Assembly (NCBI GenBank): GCA_024277285.1
Contig: JAJRVM010000071.1
Span: forward strand, 1-33,792
Length of the DNA: 33,792 bases
From: Planctomycetota bacterium
GTDB taxonomy: Bacteria; Planctomycetota; Planctomycetia; Pirellulales; Pirellulaceae
Direction: 5' to 3'
The first letter of the stretch is position 1. Each line of letters starts with the position of its first letter. Position numbers and translations under genes: made by a program. Below the pieces are notes generated by a model. The model searched no databases. It was given only the letters and a program-made list of their open reading frames with translations, and was not told where the DNA came from. Positions 8,334 through 16,806 of this stretch are shown here, piece by piece.

Positions 8334-9488
8334 ATGCGTATGTCGTGTATTCACTGTGGCCAGCCCTTTTCCATAACCGCCTCGCAACTTGGCGGCAAGG
8401 GGCGCTGTCCGCATTGCCGCGGCGAGATCCGCTTGCCCAAGGCAACCGACGATGTCGAACAACTGCCCGAAAAGGCCGAACGGTCGCATTGGCTGCAAAA
8501 CTCGATGTCCGGACTGCTGTCACTGATTTTTCACATGGTCCTGATTCTGGTCCTGGCACTGATTACCTACGGCACGTACGGAGGTGTCGGAGCAGGCGAA
8601 GACGTGCTGATTGGCCAGCTTCCCTCGGAATCGCTTGGTGAATCGCAAGACGAACAACTGCAAGCAGCAGAAGTGGCCGCCGATACAAGCAGTGATTTCA
8701 CCGAATCACTGGAAGTCGAACCACCAGTTGATTCCAGCCTGGAGGCGAACGAAAGCGACACCATGGTGGTGGTATCCCCTTCCACCGGTGGCAGTGAGGC
8801 GACCTCTTTCGATCTGGGAGCAACCACCGTGGGCAGTGGCTCGATGGCGGGTGGGGGCTGGGACGGCCTGCTCCAATCACTGCGACGCGATGGCCTGGAT
8901 ATCGTTTTGACCTTTGATAGCACCGGCAGCATGCAGGGCGAAATCGATCAGGTGAAGGGGCAGATTCGGCGTCTCGGCTCCACGTTACTCAAGCTCGTCC
9001 CCAAAGCGCGTATCAGCCTATGCACCTATCGGGATCATGGCGACCAGTACGTTGTCCGCGGCCTGCCTTTGACAAATAACCTGCAACAGATTGAACAGTA
9101 CCTTTCTGGGATCCGGGCGGTTGGGGGCGGGGATTCCCCGGAAGCCGTTCATGAAGGGATCCGCTGGTCGATCGAACAAAATTCGTTTCGGCCCCGTGCG
9201 CGCAAGATTATCCTCGTATTTGGCGATGCGCCGCCGCATCAGCAAGACCTGCCAACCTGCCTGCGACTGGCTTCCGATTTCCATGGAATGCAAAAGGGCG
9301 TCGTCAGCACAGTGACCTGCCGTGCACCGCGGCAACTGCGCGAATTCGTCGAGATCGCCGAAGTGGGAGGGGGCGAGGCGTTCTTGACGGCGGACGAGCG
9401 GCAGATCATGACGCAGTTGATCGTCTTGGTGTTCGGCAGTCGCCACCGCGCCAAAGTACTCGAAGCCTTCAAGCTGCTGGAAGAATAG
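8334..9488 (+). CDS. zinc-ribbon, transmembrane, von Willebrand factor A domain protein
   Basis: The product has 384 aa. Residues 5-28 form a zinc-ribbon, CIHC and CPHC. One transmembrane helix (58-79) follows, then an acidic Ser/Thr/Gly-rich linker (90-170), then a vWA domain (187-375). The metal-binding MIDAS site is recognisable: D195-S-T-G-S199, Thr in CTYRDHGD (231) and Asp in GGGDSPEA (267), with FGDAPPH at 297-302. The topology suggests a cytoplasmic zinc-ribbon and an external vWA adhesion or protein-binding module. Similar zinc-ribbon/vWA proteins are widespread in planctomycetes without known function. AGGAG, 9-10 nt before 8334, fixes the start over an ATG at 8313. The gene is convergent with the STAS gene, and one REP copy fills the 136-bp gap. 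Confidence 0.85.
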   Translation: MRMSCIHCGQPFSITASQLGGKGRCPHCRGEIRLPKATDDVEQLPEKAERSHWLQNSMSGLLSLIFHMVLILVLALITYGTYGGVGAGEDVLIGQLPSESLGESQDEQLQAAEVAADTSSDFTESLEVEPPVDSSLEANESDTMVVVSPSTGGSEATSFDLGATTVGSGSMAGGGWDGLLQSLRRDGLDIVLTFDSTGSMQGEIDQVKGQIRRLGSTLLKLVPKARISLCTYRDHGDQYVVRGLPLTNNLQQIEQYLSGIRAVGGGDSPEAVHEGIRWSIEQNSFRPRARKIILVFGDAPPHQQDLPTCLRLASDFHGMQKGVVSTVTCRAPRQLREFVEIAEVGGGEAFLTADERQIMTQLIVLVFGSRHRAKVLEAFKLLEE

Positions 9489-9493
9489 AATTG

Positions 9494-9601
9494 GTAACAG
9501 TTTAGCCGAATGAAGTAATGTCGCTTTCAAAAGACTCCCATGAGCTCGTCCCATGGGTGAAAACGCCTGGTGAGCTACCCGCGATGCCAGCTACTCTCCC
9601 T
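9494..9601 (+). repeat. REP-like repeat, family A, single unit
   Basis: This 108-bp segment is a near-exact direct repeat of 11242-11349, with six differences by eye. It contains the hairpin CCCATGAG-CTCGT-CCCATGGG (9538-9558) followed by the conserved GTGAAAACG and GAGCTACCCGCGATG. It occupies nearly all of the space between two convergent genes, as REP elements often do. A C-rich run of CTCTCC/CCCTCTC motifs follows (9595-9640). Confidence 0.9.
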
Positions 9602-9624
9602 CTCTCCCTCTCCCCCTCTCCCCC

Positions 9625-10011
9625 TCACTCCCCCTCGCCCTTACTCCCGCTTTCCGCGAACGCCTCCAGCCCCTCCGGCAGCGACTCGTAGATCTCGAAC
9701 AGCGTTCCATCAAGCCGCAGTAGGCGAAACGCCTCGCGTACTTGCTCGTGCATGCAACAAAGACGAATCACGGCCCCTTTGCTCATAAGCCGCTTGCGTG
9801 CCAGCAGCATGCAGTTGATCACCGCCGAAGAACACTGCGTGACCATGGCAAAGTCAACCAACAGCTTGCGTGGCTGATGCTGCTCAATGTATTCCAACAG
9901 ATCATCATGCAGCTCCGTTATCAAGATCATCTCGTACAGCTTGGGATCGCTGAGCCGCACCACGGTAACGTCATCGTCTAACTCGACATCGAAGCGTTCA
10001 CTCGTGATCAT
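9625..10011 (-). CDS. STAS-domain protein (anti-anti-sigma-factor type)
   Basis: The product has 128 aa. The N-terminal strands FDVELDDDVTVVRLSD and the core RKLLVDFAMVTQCSSAVINCML, then GAVIRLCCMHEQVREAFRLLRL and FEIYESLPEGLEAF, follow the STAS fold of RsbV/SpoIIAA relatives. The VTQCSSAV motif holds the serine position that partner-switching kinases phosphorylate. The likely role is binding an anti-sigma factor or other kinase partner in stress or developmental signalling; no such partner gene is nearby. The start at 10011 is preceded by GAGGGGG at a 9-nt spacing; the longer upstream frame has no protein character. The gene lies 136 bp downstream of the exonuclease gene on the same strand and may be cotranscribed with it. 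Confidence 0.85.
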   Translation of the reverse strand: MITSERFDVELDDDVTVVRLSDPKLYEMILITELHDDLLEYIEQHQPRKLLVDFAMVTQCSSAVINCMLLARKRLMSKGAVIRLCCMHEQVREAFRLLRLDGTLFEIYESLPEGLEAFAESGSKGEGE

Positions 10012-10147
10012 TACGCTCGTCCCCCTCAATATCACTCGGCTGTCAGCTCCAAGACGCGTCCCTTGGAACCCCCCGGCCTTCGATTTCGCCTCATTAATCA
10101 AGCATGCAATCGAAGCGGTCAATCCATTACCGTCTCGGCAACTCTCG

Positions 10148-10975
10148 CTATGCCTCTTCCTGCTCCCATGGATTGCTCCAATCACCACCGTTCGCAAGAT
10201 ACGTGGCGTAGATCGGCCGCTGCTCCTGGTGATCGACAAGCCATTGCCGCGCGAGCGCTACCAGTTGCTTTTCGCGGGACAGCGTAATCTGGCCAAGTAA
10301 GACACACGTGCGCAGGAAGACGAAATAGGTATCAAGCACATCGCAACGGCAGTAGTCGTTGATCTCGGTCAGCTTTCCCGCGTCGTACAAATCTTGAACC
10401 ATGTGGCCTTGCACGTCCATTTTGCCCGGTTTGCCGAGCAAGTTGGCGGCCAAGTTGAGCCCACCGGTAAATCGAGTAGCGCCGAAGTTGGTCAGCATTT
10501 CGTGCAGATCGAGATGCGAATTCATGTTGTAGCGGTTGCGACGTTGTTCGTACGACCGCGATTGCGTGTCGAACCAACCGGGTACGCTCAAACCATATCG
10601 AAAAGCGGCCAGCTCCATCAAGGGAATATCGAACGAACGGCCGTTGAACGTCACGAACGTGGGCCGCTTGTAGGCGTCCCAACCACGCCAGAAATTTTCC
10701 GTGATCACGTGCGGACGAAACTCCGGATCGTCCAACGCCACCAGGTCCATCAATTGCAGATCTTCGCTCACCTTGCCAATTACCAGTGAGATCGGCAACT
10801 GGTACGTGTAAGGAATGAAATCCGATCCATGTTGTTCGATGAGTTCTGCTCGATAGCGCTGCACTGCCTCATGCGGCGGCAGATCCTGATCGGCATAACG
10901 CAACTTGGATACCAACTGGCCGTCCGCCACACTTTCGATATCAAACACGAAGTACTGCACGGATGATGTCACCAT
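10148..10975 (-). CDS. predicted 3'-5' exonuclease related to the PolB exonuclease domain
   Basis: The product has 275 aa, with DEDDy-type exonuclease motifs. Exo I is FVFDIES (D12, E14), Exo II is FNGRSFDIPLME (D116), and Exo III is YCRCDVLDTY (Y208, D212). A substrate-binding region with DLHEMLTNFGA lies between them. This matches the stand-alone PolB-like exonuclease family (DNA_pol_B_exo2), thought to degrade single-stranded or mismatched 3' ends; the biological role is unclear. The start is supported by AAGGAAAGGGGGG directly upstream. The gene is followed by the STAS gene, and divergent from pepT with a REP/BIME element in the gap. Confidence 0.9.
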   Translation of the reverse strand: MVTSSVQYFVFDIESVADGQLVSKLRYADQDLPPHEAVQRYRAELIEQHGSDFIPYTYQLPISLVIGKVSEDLQLMDLVALDDPEFRPHVITENFWRGWDAYKRPTFVTFNGRSFDIPLMELAAFRYGLSVPGWFDTQSRSYEQRRNRYNMNSHLDLHEMLTNFGATRFTGGLNLAANLLGKPGKMDVQGHMVQDLYDAGKLTEINDYCRCDVLDTYFVFLRTCVLLGQITLSREKQLVALARQWLVDHQEQRPIYATYLANGGDWSNPWEQEEA

Positions 10976-11241
10976 CCCCCCCTTTCCTTGAGCAAGTTAC
11001 TGCGCGATGATACGTTCATGGCGCTTGGCGAGGCCACCGGTGAAGCTGCATGGAGAATCAAATCGGAACGGCTCCAGCGTACCAGAACGCAGCATGCCAG
11101 TGTAGCCGTTGCTGGCGCAGGGCAGTGGACAAAGCGGGCGGCAGAGCCGCCAACCCAATTCGAGCTACCGCTCGGGGCCCCATTGGCCCGCTCCCGTTGG
11201 TCGCTGGTACTTTGTCAAGAAGTGAACAATCTTTGGAATCA
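10976..11241. other. intergenic region, no gene seen
   Basis: Non-coding stretch between the exonuclease and the BIME-like element. It contains a small hairpin GGCGG-CAGAG-CCGCC near 11139-11153. Nothing else is recognised. Confidence 0.4.
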
Positions 11242-11528
11242 GGTAACAGTTTAGCCGAATGAAGTAATGTCGCTTTCCAGAGACTCCCATGGGCTTGTCC
11301 CATGGGTGAAAACGGCTGGTGAGCTACCCGCGATGCCAGCTACTCCCCCCCTTATCCTCCCCGCCGCCTTCGGCGGCGGGGAGGATAAGGGGACCGTGGA
11401 TGTGGGGGGAGATGGGACGTCACGGGTAGCGTACCAATCATCTTCACCCACCGCACAAGGCGGTGGGGGTCGACCGATGGAAAATGAACTCGAGTGCACG
11501 TCCCAATTCAGATGGCTAAACCGTTACG
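11242..11528. repeat. BIME-like imperfect palindrome: two inverted REP units, family A
   Basis: The left half (11243-11368) and the right half (11372-11527, reverse complement) align along their whole length. Both ends are GTAACRGTTTAGCC, forming terminal inverted repeats. Each half has an 8-bp hairpin with the same loop, CTTGT in REP orientation: CCCATGGG stem at 11286-11306, CCCACCGC/GCGGTGGG stem at 11447-11467. Both hairpins are followed by GGGTGAA and GCTACCCG. The centre is a perfect 21-bp palindrome around TTC. The left half recurs at 9494-9601. No transposase is encoded here. Confidence 0.85.
11348..11392. repeat. perfect 21-bp inverted repeat, core of the BIME-like element
   Basis: Positions 11348-11368 and 11372-11392 are exact reverse complements separated by TTC. 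The stem is very GC-rich (CCGCCGCC next to the loop). No T-run follows on either strand, so it is the structural centre of the palindromic element rather than a standard terminator. Confidence 0.95.
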
Positions 11529-11646
11529 GAATTAGTAACACCGTGTTTCTGCGGGCCAGAACTCTGCGGTTTTAGCTACGCAGATATAGTACAATGTGCA
11601 CGTTGGGATCAACAATCGTGACCGGTGATATTGGACCTGCCCTGAT

Positions 11647-12912
11647 ATGAAAAGCGTGAACAGCGAACGACTGCTCGAACGATTCTTGCGTTACGTTGCC
11701 ATCGACACCATGGCCGACGAATCGTCCAACACCTACCCCAGCTCACCTGGACAATTAGAGTTGGGAAAGCTGCTTGCGAGCGAACTGACGCAGGCCGGAC
11801 TGAGCGACGTGCGGCACGATGAATATGGCCTAGTGAGCGCGACCCTTCCCGCCACGATTTCGGGCCAGTTCCCCGTCATCGCGTTCAATGCGCATCTCGA
11901 CACGTCGCCCGAGACGAGCGGCGCCAACGTGCGACCGCAAGTGATTCGTGAGTATCGCGGCGGCGATATCCCGCTGCCCGGCGATCCAAGCAAAGTGATT
12001 CGGGTAACCGACAATCCCGAACTGGAACAGCTCTTGGGACGCACCTTGGTCACGACCGACGGCACAACGCTCTTGGGAGCTGATGACAAAGCAGGAATTG
12101 CCATCATCATGGAAGCTGCGGAACACTTGATCCGCTGCACCGATATTCCACACGGGCCGATTCGCATTCTGTTCACATGCGACGAAGAAATCGGGCATGG
12201 CGTTGACCACGTGGATGTCGAGCAACTTGCCGCCGATGTCTGCTACACACTCGATGGAGGGGGTGCAGGCACGATCGATATAGAGACATTTTCGGCGGAT
12301 CTGGCTACCGTCACGGTGCGAGGCGCCAACATCCATCCGTCAATTGCCAAAGGCCGCATGGTCAATGCCATGCGTGCCGCTGGCGAGTTTCTTGCGCGTC
12401 TGCCGCGCAAGACGCTCGCTCCCGAATCGAGTGACGGGCGCGAAGGTTTTCTACACCCTTACGTCATCCAAGGCGGTGTTGCCGAAGTGGTCATCAAAGT
12501 GCTGATACGTGATTTCGATACGCCTTCATTGGAACAACATGCGCAGCAGTTGCGGCAAATCGCTGCCGCCGTGGAAGAAACGATGGCCGGGACATGCTTC
12601 GAAATCACGATTACACCTCAATACCGCAACATGGCGGATGGGCTACGCGCCGAGCCACGCGCGGTGGAATACGCCCAAAAAGCACATAACCGGCTCGGAC
12701 GAACCGCTCGGCTGACCATCATTCGCGGTGGAACCGACGGCTCGATGCTTACCGCCAAGGGACTGCCAACTCCCAACCTCGCTTCCGGCCAACACACCCC
12801 TCATTCGCCTCTGGAATGGGCCTGCATCGACGAAATGGTGCAGGCAACCGAACTCGTGATTGAACTCGCCCAGGTATGGGCCGAAGCGGAAGCCAACGAT
12901 CATCGGGAATAG
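11647..12912 (+). CDS. pepT: peptidase T (tripeptide aminopeptidase)
   Basis: The product has 421 aa, close to the usual length of about 410. It removes the N-terminal residue from tripeptides in the cytoplasm and is a di-zinc M20-family enzyme. Zinc and catalytic motifs are in place: NAHLDTSP (H83, D85), TLLGADDKAG (D146), TCDEEIGHG (E180/E181), YTLDGGG (D203) and a C-terminal QHTPHSPLEW (H386). The RGGTDGS segment (360-366) and VREYRGGDIPL-like segment (100-110) are also typical of PepT rather than other M20 peptidases. The dimerisation domain around 215-310 contains NIHPSIAKGRMVNAM. The gene stands alone; the BIME-like element lies upstream. No strong Shine-Dalgarno is seen. Confidence 0.95.
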   Translation: MKSVNSERLLERFLRYVAIDTMADESSNTYPSSPGQLELGKLLASELTQAGLSDVRHDEYGLVSATLPATISGQFPVIAFNAHLDTSPETSGANVRPQVIREYRGGDIPLPGDPSKVIRVTDNPELEQLLGRTLVTTDGTTLLGADDKAGIAIIMEAAEHLIRCTDIPHGPIRILFTCDEEIGHGVDHVDVEQLAADVCYTLDGGGAGTIDIETFSADLATVTVRGANIHPSIAKGRMVNAMRAAGEFLARLPRKTLAPESSDGREGFLHPYVIQGGVAEVVIKVLIRDFDTPSLEQHAQQLRQIAAAVEETMAGTCFEITITPQYRNMADGLRAEPRAVEYAQKAHNRLGRTARLTIIRGGTDGSMLTAKGLPTPNLASGQHTPHSPLEWACIDEMVQATELVIELAQVWAEAEANDHRE

Positions 12913-13539
12913 AAACCGAAACCAGACTCGCTCGTCTTGGTTCTTTGAGGCTTCGTTCCCGGGCCCGGTGGCAATAGATGGCTCTCTGGAGACTTGAACC
13001 GGTCCATGCTCGGGATGGAATCCCAAGCTACAAGCACAAACCAAACTGCCTAGCCACGAGCTGCCGAAAATAAAAAGGGCAAACCAGTTAAAATAGGCAT
13101 CGCAATGCCGTCATGCCACACACCGAACTCGATAAATTGTGACGGTTCGGATAAACTTGCAGGCACGGATAGGCCGAAGAAACCAGACGAACGAGTAAGG
13201 CGCTGCGCGGCAACAAATGCCCAGTTTGCCTTGGCGATAGCTTCCCAACCCGAGGTTCTCTCGCCGGCATGATGGTGAAACATTCACTCTGGCAACGCAG
13301 CTCCAATATTTCACCCGCATTATCTAAGGTCGCATTGGCTGGCTGTACTCGAGCTGGTCGAATGCAACCGAGTTGGCTCCGGCCAGTGAATTACCTATCG
13401 CACAACTGTTTGGCTACTGTGTTGTTTGGCTACTGTGGCAACCAATGTGACGCGTCGGAACTGGAAGCTTGCCAGTCACGCGTTTCTCAGACGAGCCGTA
13501 GCGGCTTGTTCTCGACCAGGTGACTGAACAGTTACTTTT
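12913..13539. other. intergenic region with a short tandem duplication
   Basis: No convincing gene. GTTTGGCTACTGTG occurs twice with a 16-nt period (13408-13437). Open frames on the minus strand (13050-13320) show no family motif or ribosome-binding site. Confidence 0.45.
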
Positions 13540-14547
13540 TTGAACGGCCGATTCATCGAACGGCACCTAATTGCCGATTCAGGGAAAACTCCAGTGCTTC
13601 GCCTCTCGATCGTGATACCGTGTGTCCATGAAGCTGAGCGTTTTGACGCCACGCTTGCGTCGGTTTTGCAGAATCGGCCGGACGATTGTGAAGTTTTGGT
13701 CATCCAACCACGCAGCTATGACGACCCGTACGAATTGAAAGAGGAGGTACGGTTCATCGAGGTCCCCGAGAGCTCGACACTCGTGGACTTGGTCAACGCG
13801 GGCGTGACGGAAGCGGTAGGCGAAATCGTCCACGTACTATCGTGTGACGTCGAGGTGACCGAAGGATGGACGGGAGCGGCGTTACCGCACTTCAACGACC
13901 CGACGGTTGGCTCGGTCGCTCCGCTCGTGGTGACAAAAGGCACCTCGCCTCAGGTAGTATCGCGTGGAGTTCGTTACGGGCTCGGCGGCGTCCGCACAGC
14001 TGCCTTGAAGGACCGGCGCGCTCGGCTGCGTCCCCTCACCGCCCCCACTCTCACTGCCGGGCTGTACCGGCGGCAAGCGATCCTTGACGTTGGAGGGTTC
14101 TTTCCGGGTCTCGGCGACGATTTTGCCGATGTCGACCTGGGACTGATGCTCCAGGTGGCCGGTTATCGTTGTGTGCATGAAGAAGACGTGAGCATCACGA
14201 TCGATCAACCGACCACGTGGCGCCGATTGTCGATTGCCAACGGGCGCGCGGCCGAACAATTGTTTTGGCGCAACACTCAGCCAGGCGATTGGGCCAACAT
14301 CTTGGTAGCCCACCCCCTTGCTTGGCTCTGCGAAATAACCTGCAGTCTTCATCGTCCGCAGGTCATGCTGCAGTTGCTTGGGCGTCTGCAAGGCTGGCTC
14401 CAACGTGGCACGTCACAACGCCAGCATCAGCGTCATTTGCAAACATTGCCAAAGAATCACGACACGTCTCAACCGCAATCTTCACCGCCTCATCGCGGAC
14501 CGACTGTGTCGGGCAAGTCGCCAGCTAACTCGCGCGCGGCCGCATAA
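13540..14547 (+). CDS. family 2-type glycosyltransferase
   Basis: The product has up to 335 aa. The N-terminal strand LSIVIPCVHEAERFDATLASVL and EVLVIQ (51-56) are typical of GT-A fold, GT2 enzymes. A nucleotide/metal-binding region with LSCDVEV lies at 100-106, and AGLYRRQAILDVGGF with DFADVDLGLML (173-204) matches the acceptor region. The C-terminal 60 residues are Gln/His/Ser/Pro-rich and probably disordered. The donor and acceptor sugars are unknown; a role in cell-surface glycosylation is inferred. The start is uncertain: TTG at 13540 or GTG at 13594, the latter with CAGGGAAAA upstream. The 3' end overlaps the convergent membrane protein gene by 23 bp. Confidence 0.75.
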   Translation: MNGRFIERHLIADSGKTPVLRLSIVIPCVHEAERFDATLASVLQNRPDDCEVLVIQPRSYDDPYELKEEVRFIEVPESSTLVDLVNAGVTEAVGEIVHVLSCDVEVTEGWTGAALPHFNDPTVGSVAPLVVTKGTSPQVVSRGVRYGLGGVRTAALKDRRARLRPLTAPTLTAGLYRRQAILDVGGFFPGLGDDFADVDLGLMLQVAGYRCVHEEDVSITIDQPTTWRRLSIANGRAAEQLFWRNTQPGDWANILVAHPLAWLCEITCSLHRPQVMLQLLGRLQGWLQRGTSQRQHQRHLQTLPKNHDTSQPQSSPPHRGPTVSGKSPANSRAAA

Positions 14548-14836
14548 ACATGCGTGTACGCTGCTCGGCAGCCACCAGCGCGAACAGCGAAACGAGTACC
14601 TGCAGAGCGGCGACGGTCAGGGGGTGAATGCTCCACGCCAAGGGCGCGGGCTGGTACGCCGTCACCGGTCGTTCCCACACCTCGCGCCGCTGCCAGCCGT
14701 CGGCCGTTCGCCGCCAACCATCACTGACCTGCACCTGCGGTGATACCGCTTTGGACCAGGCGCGGGGTAGCTCGGCGGTCGACGCCCCGTATCCCGCCAC
14801 AAACAGAATCATGAGAGTACCGGTTATGCCGCGCAC
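14525..14836 (-). CDS. small membrane protein, function unknown
   Basis: The product has 103 aa. An N-terminal hydrophobic segment (5-17, TGTLMILFVAGYG) acts as a signal or anchor. A middle part with VSDGWRRTADGWQRREVWERP is Trp- and charge-rich, and a second hydrophobic helix (72-89, PLTVAALQVLVSLFALVAA) precedes a basic tail. The GTG start at 14836 has GAGG seven bases upstream (GAGGTGCACCCGTG). I do not recognise a named family, though the WRRT-DGW motif looks conserved in type. It is convergent with the glycosyltransferase gene and overlaps its end. Confidence 0.65.
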   Translation of the reverse strand: MRGITGTLMILFVAGYGASTAELPRAWSKAVSPQVQVSDGWRRTADGWQRREVWERPVTAYQPAPLAWSIHPLTVAALQVLVSLFALVAAEQRTRMFMRPRAS

Positions 14837-15486
14837 GGGTGCACCTCGCTAGGAAAACAGCAAACAAGAGCGGCGCGCCAAGATCGAGAACCGCTACCGG
14901 GGCGGATCTCCGAGCCGAACGCGATGGTTGTCCGAGGACAAACCGATTGCAAGCTGCGTGCCGAGCCTACCGAACAGCCTCACTCAAGTGCGTAAACCCT
15001 GCACTACATTAGTGTTATGCTTCCCGCGCCATTTCGCGATCAAATGTCCAACGATGCCAAAACGCAACATCACGACGGCGACGGTTGACCAAACACATCG
15101 CGTTGCCATTTCACTCGCCGAGCCGAGCACTTGAGGACGAACCGGCCCACAGGCACGATCAATTCGCGTTTTGTCACTTTGCGCCCCGTATCTTGTTTGC
15201 GATGCGGCATTACGTGTCCTAGATTTCAATATAGGTAGAGGAGGCACACGAGTACGTGCGCAGCGAGCGTGTCGGACCGTGTGAGATTCTGAACCTATGT
15301 TCGGACTGGCACCGAGATGACACGCTCGGCTCGAGGTCGCATCTGGCTTGGCAACAGGGCAGTTGTCACGGCCTCATGCATCGAGCCCTTCGACGGCTGC
15401 CAGGCATGTGGGACAGAATCATTGCAAACTTGTTTCTGCGGCATTCCCCAGTGACGTCGCGGTGGCTGAACAAGGGTGAATAGGAA
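14837..15486. other. intergenic region, no gene seen
   Basis: This is the divergent spacer between the small membrane protein and the HDOD gene, and holds promoters for both by position. No clear promoter motifs, repeats or coding frames were identified. Confidence 0.45.
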
Positions 15487-16398
15487 ATGACAAATCAAAA
15501 GGCCTCGCTTCGTATCGAATCCCTTCTGGCAGGCGCCCAATTACCAGCCTTGCCACAAAGTGCCATTCGACTCCTTCAACTCTCGCAGGATCCGGAGAAC
15601 GGTCCGGCCGAATTCGCCGTCCCAATCGAAACAGACCCGGGCCTGACCGGCCAAGTGTTGAAATTCGTCAACTCGTCGTATTTCGGCTTTGCCCGCGAGA
15701 TTTCGAGTATCAAGTTGGCAATCACGTTAGTTGGGATTCGCACGATCAAGAATTTCGCGCTGTGGAGCGCCGTGTTCAGCTTGATGCCGAACCCGAAGTG
15801 CGGTCCGTTCGACCTCAAGAGCCTGTGGCAAGACTCGCTGCGTCGCGGTTTGTTTGCCCGGTCCCTCGGGCGGTTGCTGGGGCAAGCGGACAGCGAAGAC
15901 CTGTTTGCCGCGGCACTGCTCCAAGATATGGCCGTACCGCTGCTGGCAAAAGAACTGCCGGAAGAATACGACAAACTTTTCCAGAGCCGGCGCGGCGGGC
16001 AGACACGTCTCTCCGATCTGGAAAAGGAACGCTTCGGCTGGACGCACGCGGAAGCCGCCAGCATCCTGGCACGACGTTGGAGCCTGCCAGAAGAATTCGC
16101 CGAATTGATTGAGTGCCATACGGCGTTCGACCAACTCGTCACAGATGGTGCGACGCCTGGCCAAGTGGCAGTCAGCCTTTCCGCCTTGTTACCTTCCGTC
16201 CAAGATGAGACTTGGTATGAACGTGAACCGTTTGTCGATGCCTTCTGCCGATTGACGACTTCCACCGAAGCAACACTCCATCCGCTGCTGAGCGAAATCG
16301 ACAGCAGCTTTGAAGAATTTGCGCCCGTGCTGAAGCTGGGAATCCCCGCCCAGTCACTCGTTCAATGCCTCGAAACCGAACAGCCAACGACGGCTTAA
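15487..16398 (+). CDS. HDOD-domain signalling protein
   Basis: The product has 303 aa. Residues 12-205 match the HDOD domain: LPALPQSAIRLLQLSQDPENGPAEFAVPIETDPGLTGQVL, then FVNSSYFGFAREISSIKLAITLVGIRTIKNFAL, and FAAALLQDMAVPLL. HDOD proteins are HD-related domains, often lacking catalytic metal residues, that act in regulation of motility, secretion or cell division. The C-terminal 90 residues are not recognised and may be a regulatory extension. TAGGAA lies just before the ATG. The gene ends in a strong terminator and appears monocistronic. The partner is unknown. Confidence 0.88.
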   Translation: MTNQKASLRIESLLAGAQLPALPQSAIRLLQLSQDPENGPAEFAVPIETDPGLTGQVLKFVNSSYFGFAREISSIKLAITLVGIRTIKNFALWSAVFSLMPNPKCGPFDLKSLWQDSLRRGLFARSLGRLLGQADSEDLFAAALLQDMAVPLLAKELPEEYDKLFQSRRGGQTRLSDLEKERFGWTHAEAASILARRWSLPEEFAELIECHTAFDQLVTDGATPGQVAVSLSALLPSVQDETWYEREPFVDAFCRLTTSTEATLHPLLSEIDSSFEEFAPVLKLGIPAQSLVQCLETEQPTTA

Positions 16399-16441
16399 CG
16401 CGACGAACCAAATCAAAATGTTCTGGCCCGCAACCGTGAAG

Positions 16442-16476
16442 CCCTCGGGAAGCCTCTTGGCCTCCCGAGGGTTTTT
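16442..16476 (+). terminator. intrinsic terminator of the HDOD gene
   Basis: CCCTCGGGA and TCCCGAGGG pair as a 9-bp stem, extended by AGCC/GGCC-type pairs in the loop, and are followed by TTTTT. Confidence 0.9.
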
Positions 16477-16806
16477 CGTTTGCCAGCGCAAGGGGGGAGC
16501 GTGCAGTTTTCCCAATAGCATCGGCCCATCCGCCCGGGTTGCCAGCCAAGAAAACGGAGGTTCCGCAGAAATCTCCACTGCGGTAACCGCGTGCCCGCCC
16601 AACCACTTGGCTCCCCCCGGGCGGCCTGCATTCCGCCGGTCGCAGGCAAAACGCCGCCACAAAAAGAAAAGATCCGCTCCTTACTGTTTACCATTGAACG
16701 ACTTACGCATGCTGTTCGAGAAACCCCATTTGGGACCTCGGCCGTGACTGGTTAGAATGACGGTAGCATGTGCGTTTCAAGGTTTTGTCCTTGAGGATCC
16801 GGTGTC
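16477..16806. other. intergenic region, no gene seen
   Basis: GC-rich stretch after the HDOD terminator and before the TPR protein. No motif-bearing frame on either strand. The Shine-Dalgarno GAGGA of the next gene lies near 16793-16797. Confidence 0.4.

Noticed and set aside
12970..13010. Minus-strand GGTTCAAGTC, like a tRNA T-loop
   Set aside because: The bases on either side do not form the 5-bp T-stem, and no acceptor stem, anticodon arm or D-loop can be folded around it.
13050..13320. Overlapping minus-strand open frames of 69-77 codons
   Set aside because: No ribosome-binding site, no motif, and three frames open at once, typical of GC-rich non-coding DNA.
14984..15247. Minus-strand 87-codon frame with a hydrophobic stretch
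   Set aside because: The N-terminal half has no protein character, no Shine-Dalgarno is present, and the hydrophobic part is short and irregular.
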